DNA from: CAZVWJ01 sp964631325
GTDB lineage: Bacteria; T1Sed10-126
Direction of reading: 5' to 3'
Length of the DNA: 42,964 nt
Assembly: GCA_964631325.1 (NCBI GenBank)
Contig: CAZVWJ010000021.1
Span: 1 to 42,964 of the forward strand
Numbering within the stretch: position 1 is the first letter of the stretch; each line of letters begins with the position of its first letter. Under the pieces are notes generated by a model, which saw only the letters and a list, made by a program, of their open reading frames with translations, did no database searches and was not told the origin of the DNA. Of the stretch, positions 32,154-42,830 are shown piece by piece. The position numbers and the translations under genes were made by a program.

Positions 32154-33941
32154 ATGAAGAAATTAATCAGCCTGGCTTTCGAGAGCCTCCTATTTAAAAT
32201 CAGTGCGCTTATCGTAATTATGATTCTCGTTGTCGTCGGTATTATGACCTACGCCACCCTTGTTCAGCAAAAGTCCACTTTAGTTACTTTGAAAAATATG
32301 ACTGTGAAACGCCAGCAAAAAACTCACGAGAATAATCTAATTGCCAAGGGTCAGACTATTACTCGTTTGATGAAAGACGCCGCTCAAAATGCTTTGCTTA
32401 CCTTTGATTTTTCGGCTCTGAAACCACTGGCTAAGAACACTGCCCGTGACCGGGAAATCGCCTATGTACTTTTTCTGGGGCAAAATAACATGGTCATGGC
32501 TCATGCCGGTGAATATTCACCAGTCGAGAAAGTTCAACCGATGTCACCCCTGGGGGATACTATCAGTCAAAAAGTAGACAAGGCGACAAATAACCTGAAG
32601 GACAAATCCTTTTATCAATATCGCTATACTGACCAGGCTGACAACAAATATCTGGAGATGGCTTATCCCATCATGGTCAGCGGTCAGAAAAAGGGACTCG
32701 TCCGGATTGGCTTTACTCTCAAATATATGAATCAGGCCATAGATTCTGCTATTGCTGCTAATGAAAAATACACTAATAAAAGATTGGCTGAATCCAAGCG
32801 TTCCAGCGTAATTGTCGCGGGTATTTCCCTGCTTGTTGGTCTGGTTGCTTCCTTTTTTCTCGCCCGCCGAATTTCTCGGCCAATGGTAAATATGATGTCT
32901 AAAATGCAGAAGGCGGAAGAGGGGGATTTGACCACCCGGGTTGAAGTAAGTTCCCGGGATGAAATTGGCCAGTTGAGCCAGAGTTTTAATAATATGATGC
33001 AGAATCTCTCCGATATTGTTGGCCAGGTCCTCGATAGTTCAAGCAAACTGGCTGATTCTTCCGCTTCGTTGGCGTCAGTTGTCTCACAGAGTCAAACAAG
33101 TATTGAAACGATATCTCAAAACGTGGAAACAATTAGTGAGGGGGCCCGGGATAACTCCGAACAGGTTGATGAGTCAACCGAATTAATTCGGGAGCTGACG
33201 GATGATTCACGGGTAATTACCGAGCACAGCGAAGACGTAATGCAGAAAAGTGAAGAGATGCGTGACAACGCCCGCGAGGGAAGTATCGCCGTTGAAGAAG
33301 TTGTCCGGAGCATGGAAAGCATCGACGATAAAATAACGCTAACCAGAGAGGCCCTGACGTTACTATCCGAAGCAGCCGCTGATATTGATAAGATTTCTGA
33401 TTCGATTGAATACATCACTGAAAAGACGAATACCCTCGCTTATAATGTTTCGATAAGTGCGGTTGAGGCCGGCGGGGAAACAGAAGAAATAGCCGCAATT
33501 GCCCGGCAGGTGAGAAATCTTGCCGAAGAGAGTTCGGAAGCCGCCCAGGAAATCAAACAGAATGTGGGACAAATCCGCGAGTCTGCCGAAGAAGTATCCC
33601 AAAAAATGGAAGCGACCGACCGGGAAACGAGTGAAGGGGTTGAGCTGGTTAAAGACGCTGGAAAAAGTTTGGATGATATTGTCAATTCAGTTGATCGTGT
33701 CTACGAACAGTTGGTAAAAGTTTCCGGGTTGGTCAATGAACAATCCGAAAAAACACAAAAAATGAGTCAGGCAATGGATCGGGTCTCCCATATCTCTGAT
33801 CGAACTGAAGAAGGGACCAGAGAAGTTTCAACTGCTGTAAATGAACAAGCCGAAGGAATAGAAGACGTTTCTGACGCGGCGGATAATTTACAGGAACAGG
33901 CTGCTAATCTCAGGGAATTAATGGAGGATTTTGAGGTCTAA
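32154..33941 (+). CDS. Methyl-accepting chemotaxis protein (copy 2)
   Basis: 595 aa, same product as at 13999: TM1, Cache-like periplasmic sensor, TM2, HAMP, divergent signalling tip (N431, S435, E438, G441). The stop is one base before the next ATG. Confidence 0.92.
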   Translation: MKKLISLAFESLLFKISALIVIMILVVVGIMTYATLVQQKSTLVTLKNMTVKRQQKTHENNLIAKGQTITRLMKDAAQNALLTFDFSALKPLAKNTARDREIAYVLFLGQNNMVMAHAGEYSPVEKVQPMSPLGDTISQKVDKATNNLKDKSFYQYRYTDQADNKYLEMAYPIMVSGQKKGLVRIGFTLKYMNQAIDSAIAANEKYTNKRLAESKRSSVIVAGISLLVGLVASFFLARRISRPMVNMMSKMQKAEEGDLTTRVEVSSRDEIGQLSQSFNNMMQNLSDIVGQVLDSSSKLADSSASLASVVSQSQTSIETISQNVETISEGARDNSEQVDESTELIRELTDDSRVITEHSEDVMQKSEEMRDNAREGSIAVEEVVRSMESIDDKITLTREALTLLSEAAADIDKISDSIEYITEKTNTLAYNVSISAVEAGGETEEIAAIARQVRNLAEESSEAAQEIKQNVGQIRESAEEVSQKMEATDRETSEGVELVKDAGKSLDDIVNSVDRVYEQLVKVSGLVNEQSEKTQKMSQAMDRVSHISDRTEEGTREVSTAVNEQAEGIEDVSDAADNLQEQAANLRELMEDFEV

Positions 33942-33942
33942 T

Positions 33943-35097
33943 ATGAGTAAAAATAATTATTATAAGAATTTGGTTATGATCGCTGCTTTGACCCTGGTCG
34001 CCGGTATAATAACTTTATTACTTTCTAATTTTTCATTTTATTTCAATTATTATGGTCCGCTGGTTCTTTTTATTTCTTACATCTTACTGGTGGCGTTCTC
34101 TTTTCTTTATTTTCGCCGTTCTTTTACCGGGTTGCTGGATAATTACCGTAGTTCAGTTCGTAAAATTGTCCGTATGGTTGAGGCCGGAGAAAAGATTCCT
34201 TCGGAAGAACAGGTTGGGGAATTAAAGGGGTTGGCAGAAGTTTTGAATGAGAGACAGAATTGTCTGGACCGGTTGGAAGCGGTGAACAATCAGTTGAAAG
34301 ATAAACTCAAAAAACGGCTGGATAGAAACAGTGAGGAAATAAGTGAGGCCATTGCCGGCTTAGAAAAAACAAAAACTCGGGTTAGGGAACTCGAAGAAAA
34401 AATACTATCTTATGTCCGGGGATTTAATCAGATCGGGACCGAAGTTGCTGAGTTTTCAGCTATTTTAAAACAACTGGGTTCCGATATAAAGCAGGAAAAG
34501 CGGATTCTTACCCTTGAGACAGAGCACCACAGTGAATTTGAACACACGAATGAAAAAATCCGGGAAGTCCTTGACTCTCTTCTTGAAATTACTCAGGATC
34601 TACTTGAACAGATAAATGAGAGACTAAATAATAAAATTGGCTCTGTCGGTAAAAAAGTTGCCAGTCTCAAAGAGTTGGAGAATAACCTGAGATTGGAAAT
34701 TGGACGGCTGGATGAGGAACCCGAAGGGTTAAAACTTGTTGCCGAAGAAATCCGGGAAGAGTTAGACAGAATTAGAACGGGAGTGGGGGAACTAGAAAAA
34801 TTGATACTATCTTCGGTGGATAAAATCGAAGATAAACTGGCAGAAACCAAAAAGGCTCGAGAAAACTTCCGGGAGCTTCAGGGAAAAGACAGTCAAAAGC
34901 AATTGGACAAGCTTAGTAAATTGATCCGGACCAATTTAGAAATTCTTGTGGATCTGGAAGAAGATTGTGAAAAAATACAGGGAATTCAAACCGAGTTGAC
35001 TAAAAACAAGGTTGCCTTTACCGAAGATTTTTGCTGGCTTGCTGATTCTGTTGAGGAACTTGGTAAACATTTACGAGCGTTGGAGGAAACTTCTTAA
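33943..35097 (+). CDS. Sensorless two-TM MCP-like coiled-coil protein I (copy 2)
   Basis: 384 aa, same as at 15788. The tip residues N248, E252, R255 and E258 are preserved. GGAGG lies at 33923-33927 inside the end of the MCP gene. Confidence 0.7.
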   Translation: MSKNNYYKNLVMIAALTLVAGIITLLLSNFSFYFNYYGPLVLFISYILLVAFSFLYFRRSFTGLLDNYRSSVRKIVRMVEAGEKIPSEEQVGELKGLAEVLNERQNCLDRLEAVNNQLKDKLKKRLDRNSEEISEAIAGLEKTKTRVRELEEKILSYVRGFNQIGTEVAEFSAILKQLGSDIKQEKRILTLETEHHSEFEHTNEKIREVLDSLLEITQDLLEQINERLNNKIGSVGKKVASLKELENNLRLEIGRLDEEPEGLKLVAEEIREELDRIRTGVGELEKLILSSVDKIEDKLAETKKARENFRELQGKDSQKQLDKLSKLIRTNLEILVDLEEDCEKIQGIQTELTKNKVAFTEDFCWLADSVEELGKHLRALEETS

Positions 35098-35098
35098 A

Positions 35099-35545
35099 AT
35101 GAGTGAGTTGTATCTTCAGTGTGAAGTGGGAAACGAAAATTATTTTTTTTTGCGTAGTTCGGCAGTAGTAACTATTAAAAACGAGTTTGAAATAACTCCC
35201 ATACCTGCGCAAACAGAAAATAATTTGCTTGGAATTGTTCCTCATTCCGGTGAAATTTGTCCGGCCTATGATCCCGCTCTTTTTTTCCCGGGGTTGGAGG
35301 TTGAAGATCCCGGAGAGGGCACACTTGTTTTTGTTGAACTTTCGGAAGCTAATATAAGTTTTAAAGTCTCCCGGGTTCGAGGGAATACTTCCCTGGAAAC
35401 AGTTGAAAAACAGGTGGAAGTTGAACCAGAACCTGCGGAAGAGGAAACTAAAGTGGAAAACCGGGTCCGAATAGCCGGGGATAAGCGGGAATTGACGGTA
35501 GATAATATTGAAACATCCGTAAACGCACTGGCACGGGAGCTTTGA
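35099..35545 (+). CDS. cheW: CheW-like adaptor protein (copy 2)
   Basis: 148 aa, same as at 16944. The CheW core LLGIVPHSGEICPAYD is followed by a Glu-rich tail. One base separates it from the upstream stop. Confidence 0.82.
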   Translation: MSELYLQCEVGNENYFFLRSSAVVTIKNEFEITPIPAQTENNLLGIVPHSGEICPAYDPALFFPGLEVEDPGEGTLVFVELSEANISFKVSRVRGNTSLETVEKQVEVEPEPAEEETKVENRVRIAGDKRELTVDNIETSVNALAREL

Positions 35546-35550
35546 TTGGT

Positions 35551-37536
35551 ATGAGTGACCAGGACCAATTTTTGCAGATGTTTATGGAGGAAGCCGAAGA
35601 ACACATAGACACTTTGCGTGATGGGCTGATGTCTCTTGCCGATGATCCCGAAAATTTGGCTCCGGTTCAAGAGATGTACAGAGCTGCACATACGCTTAAA
35701 GGAAACGCCGGTTCCTGTGGGCTGCAAAAAATACAAAATCTGACCCACAAATTGGAAAATGTGATGTCTGCTGTGCGAGATAAAGAAATTATGGCTTCAA
35801 TGGAAGTAGTTGATGCCGGTTACGATGCCCTGGACAGGGTTGAACTTTTGATTGAGTACATTGGTGAAGATACCGAAGACGTTCCGGATTCTGAATTTGA
35901 CGTTTCTGACCTGGTGGATAAATTAAAGTCTCTGGCCAGTGGGGAAGAGGGGGCAGTTAAAAAGGCAGAACCGGTATACTTCCAGCTTGATGATGATGAG
36001 ATAACTGAATTATCTGGAATAAACAAACAAAACTGTGTTCTTGTAAAAATTTTTCCGGATGAAGATTGCCCGATGCCTTCTGTTCGGGCTGTTATTTTTC
36101 TGGAAAAGTTGGCGGATAATGAAATCACGGTGTATAAGACTTTTCCTGACCAGGAAAAAATCGAGGGGGAAGAGTTTGAAGATTTTTTTATGGTTCTTTG
36201 TCTGGGAGAGGAGGGGTTTGAAAAACAACTGGAAGAATTTGTGGAGGCTGACGATGACTTGCGGCAAGCGAAAATAGCCCCCCTGGAGTTAGCCGAGGAA
36301 CCGCTGAAAGAGAGAGTTAAAGAAGCTAAGAAAGAACACGAACCCGATCAGACGGAAGTGAAAACACCTAAAATTAAAAAAGCTTCTACGATCCGGGTTC
36401 AATCGGAAACGCTTGATTCACTTTTGAATATTTTAAGTAATTTATCTCTTCAACGAATGAAATTAACCAATAAAATTGACGGGGATTCAGACGTGGAACG
36501 TGATTTCCTCGAGTTGAAGCGACAGTTGACCCACTTACAGGAAGAAGTAATGAATACTCGGCTGCTCCCTGTTAATAGGGTTTTTAAGAGGTTTCCCCGG
36601 TTGGTTCGGGATGTTTCTAAAAAATTGGGTAAAAAAATTGACCTGGAAATGGAGGGGGAAGATACTGAACTGGATAAAACGCTCGTGGATGAACTGGGCG
36701 ATCCGTTGATTCATATTATGCGTAATTCACTTGATCACGGGATTGAGTCCCCGGAAGAACGAAAAAATAAGGGCAAACCCGAAACGGGTACGGTTTATTT
36801 GAGGGCCTTTCACGAGGGTAATAATGTTGTAATAGAAGTTGAGGACGACGGTGGCGGAATTCCCCCGGACGTAATAATTGAGAAAGCAATTGAAAAGGAT
36901 ATGATTTCGGCTGACGAAGCGGAAGAACTCACTGATCACGAGAAAATTCAATATATTATGGAACCCGGTTTCAGTACCACGGAAGAAGTAACTGACTTGA
37001 GTGGTCGCGGTGTTGGCATGGATGTTGTGCGGGCTACGGTAGAAAAATTTCGGGGTTCAATGACAATTGAATCCGAGGTTGATAAAGGGACTACCATGAG
37101 AATTGAGTTTCCTCTGACTGTGGCTATTATCCCCGCTTTATTAATTCGGATGGAAAAAAATGTTCTTGCCGTTCCGCTCGAAAATATTAAGCGTACTGAA
37201 TTGGTCGGTAAAGATAATTTATTCCGGGAAGAGTCCCAAAAAAAGGTGGAAGTTAATGGCAAAACCTATCCTAGGGTTACTTTAAATGAACTTTATACCG
37301 AAAAAGAAAACGGTTTTTTTTCCGAGAACGAGCGCTATCCAATGCTGGTTGTAGAGGGTAACAGGGGAACTCAAGTTGGTTGCCTCTGTGAGGAAATAGT
37401 GGAGCAGGAAGACATTGTTATAAAACCCCTTGGGAAATACTTGCGGGGGTTAGAGGGGTACGCCGGCGCAACCTTTCTTGCTGACGGCAGTGCTACTTTA
37501 ATATTAGATTTGAATGAAAAAATACAGGAGTTTTAA
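35551..37536 (+). CDS. cheA: Chemotaxis histidine kinase CheA (copy 2)
   Basis: 661 aa, same as at 17396, with His47 in the Hpt domain and intact N, G1 and G2 boxes. If both copies are real, the cell has two identical kinases of this pathway, which would change dosage rather than specificity. Confidence 0.94.
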   Translation: MSDQDQFLQMFMEEAEEHIDTLRDGLMSLADDPENLAPVQEMYRAAHTLKGNAGSCGLQKIQNLTHKLENVMSAVRDKEIMASMEVVDAGYDALDRVELLIEYIGEDTEDVPDSEFDVSDLVDKLKSLASGEEGAVKKAEPVYFQLDDDEITELSGINKQNCVLVKIFPDEDCPMPSVRAVIFLEKLADNEITVYKTFPDQEKIEGEEFEDFFMVLCLGEEGFEKQLEEFVEADDDLRQAKIAPLELAEEPLKERVKEAKKEHEPDQTEVKTPKIKKASTIRVQSETLDSLLNILSNLSLQRMKLTNKIDGDSDVERDFLELKRQLTHLQEEVMNTRLLPVNRVFKRFPRLVRDVSKKLGKKIDLEMEGEDTELDKTLVDELGDPLIHIMRNSLDHGIESPEERKNKGKPETGTVYLRAFHEGNNVVIEVEDDGGGIPPDVIIEKAIEKDMISADEAEELTDHEKIQYIMEPGFSTTEEVTDLSGRGVGMDVVRATVEKFRGSMTIESEVDKGTTMRIEFPLTVAIIPALLIRMEKNVLAVPLENIKRTELVGKDNLFREESQKKVEVNGKTYPRVTLNELYTEKENGFFSENERYPMLVVEGNRGTQVGCLCEEIVEQEDIVIKPLGKYLRGLEGYAGATFLADGSATLILDLNEKIQEF

Positions 37537-37539
37537 CTT

Positions 37540-38667
37540 ATGGAATCCATTTATAGAGATTTAACGGGCTGGTTAATACTCGGGTTTTTGATTGCTTACG
37601 GGCTTTTTGTAATGACTCTTTTTTCATTAATTAATCCCGGGTTTATTATCGGGGGTGTCATAGTTCTCTTACTTGGTTTGGTTGCAGGAGTTTTTCTCGC
37701 CCTGTTTCTTCGCCAAATTTATCAATACAGGCTCAGTGACCTTATTTCAGCTTTGAATGACAGACGCGATAATTTACCTCATATGGATTTTTTCGGAAAT
37801 AAAGCTGCCGAAGAGATTAATTCTTTAAAAGACAGACTGAAAAGGATTGTCGGGGTGGAGGACGAATTACTCTCCAAAAGTAAAGAAGTAGATGAACTGA
37901 ACCAGAGGCTTGAAGAAAATATCCGTAAGCGTGCACAGTTTTCTCACTGGGTGGAAGAGATTGACACCACGCTTGAGAGTTCTATTGACATTTGTCGGGA
38001 ACTCCAGGACAGTGATATTTTTGCCTTTGAAAAACAATTGACCGAGCTCAGCCGAAAACTTACACAGGTTGAAAAACAGGGAGAAGAAAAACGTCAGGAT
38101 GATAATATAAAACAAAAACTATCTGAACTGAGAGACTTTTTTGAGAATCAAGATATTGTAAAATCTAAGATGATAAAATTCCAAGAGGTGATTAACAATC
38201 TCTCAGAACAACTGGAACAACAGGTTGAAAATGTAGAAAAAATCGCGATTAATACGGGGATTGAAGGAGCAAAATTGGGTGACGCCGGTCGTCCGATTAC
38301 CATCATTGCCGATGATATTCAGCTTGAAGCCGATAATTTTAAAGAAATATTGGAAACTTTGGATGAAAAGGTGAAAGAACTGAATAAATTAGAATTTTTT
38401 GAAGGTTCCTGCCTGGAAACTTCATTTAAAGAGGTTGAGGAATCTCTTCAACAGGAAGCCCGGGGGGGATCAACTGCTATTTGGTCTCAGAAGATTTTAA
38501 CTCAGGTTCGTCAACAACTTGATGATCTGGTTATAGAAATTTCTGATGAATTTAACGTGATGCGAGAAAAACTTCAGGAACAGAAAACCCAACAAAAAGA
38601 GATTGATTTTCTTCTCCGGGATATACAAGAAAGAGAAGGGAGTGCTCTGGATGAAACCGAGAACTGA
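37540..38667 (+). CDS. Sensorless two-TM MCP-like coiled-coil protein II (copy 2)
   Basis: 375 aa, same as at 19385. Tip INTGIEGAKLGDAGRP at ~237-252. The last 17 bases overlap the next gene. Confidence 0.72.
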   Translation: MESIYRDLTGWLILGFLIAYGLFVMTLFSLINPGFIIGGVIVLLLGLVAGVFLALFLRQIYQYRLSDLISALNDRRDNLPHMDFFGNKAAEEINSLKDRLKRIVGVEDELLSKSKEVDELNQRLEENIRKRAQFSHWVEEIDTTLESSIDICRELQDSDIFAFEKQLTELSRKLTQVEKQGEEKRQDDNIKQKLSELRDFFENQDIVKSKMIKFQEVINNLSEQLEQQVENVEKIAINTGIEGAKLGDAGRPITIIADDIQLEADNFKEILETLDEKVKELNKLEFFEGSCLETSFKEVEESLQQEARGGSTAIWSQKILTQVRQQLDDLVIEISDEFNVMREKLQEQKTQQKEIDFLLRDIQEREGSALDETEN

Positions 38668-39145
38668 ATTGATGGATGATCTGCGTTCAGAACTTGTAAA
38701 TGCTATTGACCGGATGTTTAACCGTTTGGCTGACGGTAGTCTTGAATCTGTTGAATCGGAATGGTTGAAACTGGAGGAAAATGAAATAAAGCCCGAACAC
38801 AGTGCTTCCGTTGGTTTGCGGGGGGATTTGAAAGGTTCTTGCTTTATGATCGCTGTTAAAGAGGGGCTGGAGGAAACACTGATTGATCTGATGGGCGCGA
38901 CGTCTATGCCTCTAACTGAACAGAAAAAGGTAGAGGTTTCTTTAAACGAATTAACCAATATGATTTCCGGACATGTATTTTCTTTGCTTCACGAATGGTA
39001 TAATTACGAGGTGGAATTTACTGCTCCGGTATATCAACAAGATTGTCAGTTGATGGAAAATTCAACCGTTGAAAGCCTTTTAAAGCTCACTTGTGATTTT
39101 GAAGAAGGAGAACTTGATCTGTATTTTTTATTTATGCCTGAATAA
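38651..39145 (+). CDS. CheX-like phosphatase I (copy 2)
   Basis: 164 aa, same as at 20496, with E100-x2-N103. The start is set by AAGGGAG at 38636-38642. Confidence 0.72.
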   Translation: MKPRTELMDDLRSELVNAIDRMFNRLADGSLESVESEWLKLEENEIKPEHSASVGLRGDLKGSCFMIAVKEGLEETLIDLMGATSMPLTEQKKVEVSLNELTNMISGHVFSLLHEWYNYEVEFTAPVYQQDCQLMENSTVESLLKLTCDFEEGELDLYFLFMPE

Positions 39146-39175
39146 ATTTTCGTTAGCAGGAGTGTGAAATAATTA

Positions 39176-39547
39176 ATGTCTGCCAGAGAAAAAACTGTCC
39201 TTATCGTAGACGATTCTCCATTGATGCGTTTTCAACTGGAAGGGATTCTTGAAGATGATGGATATGAAGTCGTTGATCAGGCTGAAAACGGAGAGGAAGC
39301 TGTTGAGAAATACAAAAAATATGAACCTGAATTAGTTACAATGGATATAGTTATGCCTGACGTAGACGGGCTTGAAGCTTTAAAAGAGATAAAAGAATAT
39401 AACGAAGACGTTACTGTGGTAATGATTTCTACGGTTCGTAACAAAGAAAAAGTTATGGATGCAATCAAACTTGGAGCTGAGGATTACGTGGTTAAACCTT
39501 TTGAACCCGATCAGGTAATTGAAAAAATCGGTAAATCCATTGATTGA
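39176..39547 (+). CDS. cheY: CheY-type response regulator I (copy 2)
   Basis: 123 aa receiver, same as at 21021, with D12/D13, D57 and the KPF lysine. Confidence 0.92.
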   Translation: MSAREKTVLIVDDSPLMRFQLEGILEDDGYEVVDQAENGEEAVEKYKKYEPELVTMDIVMPDVDGLEALKEIKEYNEDVTVVMISTVRNKEKVMDAIKLGAEDYVVKPFEPDQVIEKIGKSID

Positions 39548-39560
39548 ATGAGGTTGAATT

Positions 39561-40043
39561 ATGGGTAAATTAACCGTCGATTTGCTTAACCCGTTTATAA
39601 CTGCTTCGACTTCCGTGGTCGAACAACTTGCTCAGATTAAGTTAAAAAAACACGGAGTGAATAAGAAAACTACGCCCGATCCCAGCTATGAATATGCGAT
39701 TATGCTGGGAATAGTTGGTGATTTGAAAGGTCAGGTTACCTATAGCCTTTCCAAGAGCTTTGCCCGGACGCTGGTAAGTGAATTTCTCGGGCTTCATCTG
39801 GTTCCCGCAAAACTGGATGAACATGTTCCCAGCGGGTTGGAGGAACTGGGGAATATGATTACCGGTAACGCTGCGGGCGGGCTTGAATCAAACGGTGTGG
39901 AAATCGATATATCTCCACCCTCGATTATTGCCGGAAGTGATTATCAGATTGAATACGTAAAAATGAATACCATCCAGGTGATTATGTTTTCCGAGGCCGG
40001 AAGCCTGGAGATAAATCTTGCCCTGACTGTTAATAATGATTGA
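39561..40043 (+). CDS. cheX: CheX-like phosphatase II (copy 2)
   Basis: 160 aa, same as at 21406, with active-site E95-x2-N98 in GLEELGNMITGNA. Confidence 0.85.
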   Translation: MGKLTVDLLNPFITASTSVVEQLAQIKLKKHGVNKKTTPDPSYEYAIMLGIVGDLKGQVTYSLSKSFARTLVSEFLGLHLVPAKLDEHVPSGLEELGNMITGNAAGGLESNGVEIDISPPSIIAGSDYQIEYVKMNTIQVIMFSEAGSLEINLALTVNND

Positions 40044-40097
40044 ACAGGCCCCGGTGAAGTTATTTATAGTGGACAAAAAAATTGGAGGTTAAAAACA

Positions 40098-40454
40098 ATG
40101 GCTAAAATACTTGTTGTTGATGATGCGGATATTATGCGACTGAAATTGAGTAAAGTTCTGGAGGAAAATGGGCATGAAATTGTCGGGGAAGCCAAAAATG
40201 GGGATGAAGCAGTTGAAAAATATAAGGATTATGATCCCGACTTAGTTACTCTTGATATTACTATGCCCGAGGTTGATGGCCTGGAAGCTCTTGATGGGAT
40301 AATAGCTCATGATCCCGATGCCAAAGTAATAATGGTCAGCGCAATGGGAAAGAAAAAGAAAGTATTAAAAGCTGTAAAATCGGGGGCGAAGAATTTTATT
40401 GTGAAGCCTTTTGATGCGGATAAGGTTAAGGAGGCGGTGAATGAAGTATGTTGA
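40098..40454 (+). CDS. cheY: CheY-type response regulator II (copy 2)
   Basis: 118 aa receiver, same as at 21943, with D8/D9 and D53. GGAGG lies at 40084-40088; the 3' end overlaps the lipoprotein gene by 7 bases. Confidence 0.92.
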   Translation: MAKILVVDDADIMRLKLSKVLEENGHEIVGEAKNGDEAVEKYKDYDPDLVTLDITMPEVDGLEALDGIIAHDPDAKVIMVSAMGKKKKVLKAVKSGAKNFIVKPFDADKVKEAVNEVC

Positions 40455-40948
40455 ATAGATTTTGTTTTCGCGGGATTGTTCTTCCGGTCGTTGCGATTTT
40501 ATTCTTCGTAATTACCGGTTGTGCCGATTCCGCCCGTATCACCGCATTAAAAAAGACTAACAAAAAACTCAAAAGAAAAGTAAAAAGGTTGGAAAAGAAA
40601 TTTAGTAAAAACGACCAGGAAAATATTTCTGATTATAAATACATGGTCTATAAAGACTGGACAGCAGTTGTAAAATTAATTAAAATGCGTTCGGCTATTG
40701 GCAAGTTTTACCAGGATCACGGTAAGTTTCCGGCAAATTTAGATGTACAGGGGATGAAACCTTATTTGAAGGAAATTTTTGGTTCACCAGAAGTTCCCCC
40801 GGTGGCCGGCTCCAGAAATGTGGTTAAGGTGGAGTTTACCTCAAAACCGGTTAAACCAGTTGGAGGGTGGGCATATACCGCTTCCGGTTACGTTTATATA
40901 AACTCAAAACGAAAAACTACCGGCCAGATTCCTCTATACAGGTTTTAG
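40448..40948 (+). CDS. Lipoprotein with pseudopilin-like C-terminal domain (copy 2)
   Basis: 166 aa, same as at 22293: lipobox ITGC, basic coil, then FYQDHGKFPANLD and GGWAYTASGYVYIN. Confidence 0.6.
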   Translation: MLNRFCFRGIVLPVVAILFFVITGCADSARITALKKTNKKLKRKVKRLEKKFSKNDQENISDYKYMVYKDWTAVVKLIKMRSAIGKFYQDHGKFPANLDVQGMKPYLKEIFGSPEVPPVAGSRNVVKVEFTSKPVKPVGGWAYTASGYVYINSKRKTTGQIPLYRF

Positions 40949-40987
40949 TTCTAACCCCGCACAAAAATGTTATTAAACTTTAATAGA

Positions 40988-42703
40988 TTATTTGTTGAGA
41001 AATTTTAACCTGCCCCGTCTTAATTTCCAGGGAGCTATTCTGTCTGAGGGGATCCTGGATATAGAAAGTTTACTCTCCTGAAGTTTAATTCTTTTTCCTA
41101 ATTGAATGTCCCCCCATTTGTTTTTTTTGAATTTTATGACCACGGGTAAGTCAGGCTGGCCCGTCTGTTTTTCCACGTAAGCTCTGTCTCCGTCATCGAG
41201 GGGGACCACCGTTCCCGAAGGATAAGTGCCAATCTGCGAACAAAAATGATTAATTATTTTAGATTCCACGGTATTGAAGTGCTGCCAGAGCTTGTTTGCT
41301 GTTTTACCCGGAGGAATACCCTCTTTCCAGGGCCAGGTTGTTGTCAGGGCGTCAAAAGCCCCGCAGAGTGCTATTCTCTGTGACTCTTTGACCAGCCAAC
41401 CCGATCCGCTTTTCTGTTGGTTGTGCATTTCAATTAATTTGAGAGCTTTTTTTGGAATACCCTCTACTTCTTCTAACATTTCAACAGAATAATGAGAATA
41501 GTTAATTGATTCTTCACTATCAGCTTTATCGTCTCGGATTATTTTCTCGCTTTTCCCCAGCAATTCGGGCACTTCAGCCAGTCCAAGATCCTGAAACAAC
41601 AGGGCGATAATACGTGAATCAAATTCTTGATCGGTGATTTCCTGGGGCCATACCTGGGCATAAATAATACATCTGTTCAAAGCCTGAACAAGAAGGTTTT
41701 GTTCGTCCATAGAAGTTTCAGCCAGGGCCCAGTAAGGGTCGGGAAGTCGGTGAACAAGTTGAATTGATTTTTGCTTCAGTTCTTTTACCATCCTGGGTAG
41801 ATACATCTTACTATGAGTTACTGACCGAAAAATATTGTAAACAGTTTTATAGAATTCACTTATTGCTGATAGCCCGGATCTTTCTGTCACCCTGCTGAAA
41901 AGCTGATCGACCACAGAATTTTGATCAACAATTGTTTTACCCGCTTCAGCAGCAGCCTGTACTGCCTGGTTTTGTACTTCTTTAATAAGGTTAACCCTTT
42001 CCTCGGGCTCTTTTTCTATAGAGTCAATTTCCTCTTTTGCTTCGTCCAGTTGTTTTTCATCGTCAATTTCCAGAAGTATTTTGTTTAATCGGGCTCTCAC
42101 TTTCTCAATCCGGTCAATAAAATCTGAAAAATCATTAACTAAATCCTGGTATTTCTGGGGGACCCGGCTTGTTTCAAAATCGATTGTGTCTGAACGAATA
42201 ATATCCATAAAAATTTCAAGAACTTTATCGCGCTGTTTGTGCCCTTTTAAATTTAAAATTTTCTCCTGGAGCTTTGGTTCTTCGTTTTGTAGAGTTTTTA
42301 CTTCATCAAGACAGAACTCTATTTCATTTTCTCGCTCCGGTTCTAATTCCATTCGGGAGTATTTATTAAGAAGAACCTCAAGCTGATTCAGACTGGAAAC
42401 TAAATCTAAATTTTCGATTAACTTTGACTGGATCGCATTGACCACCTTGGTTTCAACAGCCGGGATGTTTTTTTTCAGTGCTTCTTTTATAGGAATCCAA
42501 TCATAATATCCCCTGGCTATCCACACCCGGTTTATGCCGTGTGAACGGAGTTTTTTTAGCATATCTGTTGTTATTTTAGTCCCCGCGGCGGCAAGTAGAA
42601 CCTCGTTTTCATAAATATCTCTGAATAAAGTATCCATCGCCGTGTTAATTTCAGAGATATTTACAAATGCCGGGGTTGATTTTTGCACCTTTGCGTATTT
42701 CAT
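40988..42703 (-). CDS. Degenerate HD-GYP domain protein (copy 2)
   Basis: 571 aa, same as at 22833, with QDLG in place of HDIG and GSGW in place of GSGYP. Its upstream side faces the right arm of repeat B and the end of the window, so nothing is known of what lies divergent to it. Confidence 0.8.
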   Translation of the reverse strand: MKYAKVQKSTPAFVNISEINTAMDTLFRDIYENEVLLAAAGTKITTDMLKKLRSHGINRVWIARGYYDWIPIKEALKKNIPAVETKVVNAIQSKLIENLDLVSSLNQLEVLLNKYSRMELEPERENEIEFCLDEVKTLQNEEPKLQEKILNLKGHKQRDKVLEIFMDIIRSDTIDFETSRVPQKYQDLVNDFSDFIDRIEKVRARLNKILLEIDDEKQLDEAKEEIDSIEKEPEERVNLIKEVQNQAVQAAAEAGKTIVDQNSVVDQLFSRVTERSGLSAISEFYKTVYNIFRSVTHSKMYLPRMVKELKQKSIQLVHRLPDPYWALAETSMDEQNLLVQALNRCIIYAQVWPQEITDQEFDSRIIALLFQDLGLAEVPELLGKSEKIIRDDKADSEESINYSHYSVEMLEEVEGIPKKALKLIEMHNQQKSGSGWLVKESQRIALCGAFDALTTTWPWKEGIPPGKTANKLWQHFNTVESKIINHFCSQIGTYPSGTVVPLDDGDRAYVEKQTGQPDLPVVIKFKKNKWGDIQLGKRIKLQESKLSISRIPSDRIAPWKLRRGRLKFLNK

Positions 42704-42745
42704 TTAAATTTTACCACTCCAGAATATCATAAATATTACGAATTA

Positions 42746-42774
42746 ATTATATACTTCGGGCCAGTGTTTGTTAA
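42746..42774 (-). promoter_or_regulatory. Sigma70-type promoter for the HD-GYP-like gene (copy 2)
   Basis: Minus strand TTAACA (42774-42769), 17 bases, TATAAT (42751-42746). Confidence 0.7.
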
Positions 42775-42830
42775 ACATAACTTGGTAAGCTTTTCAGCTT
42801 TATGGACTTCTATTCTTAAGATAGAATTAA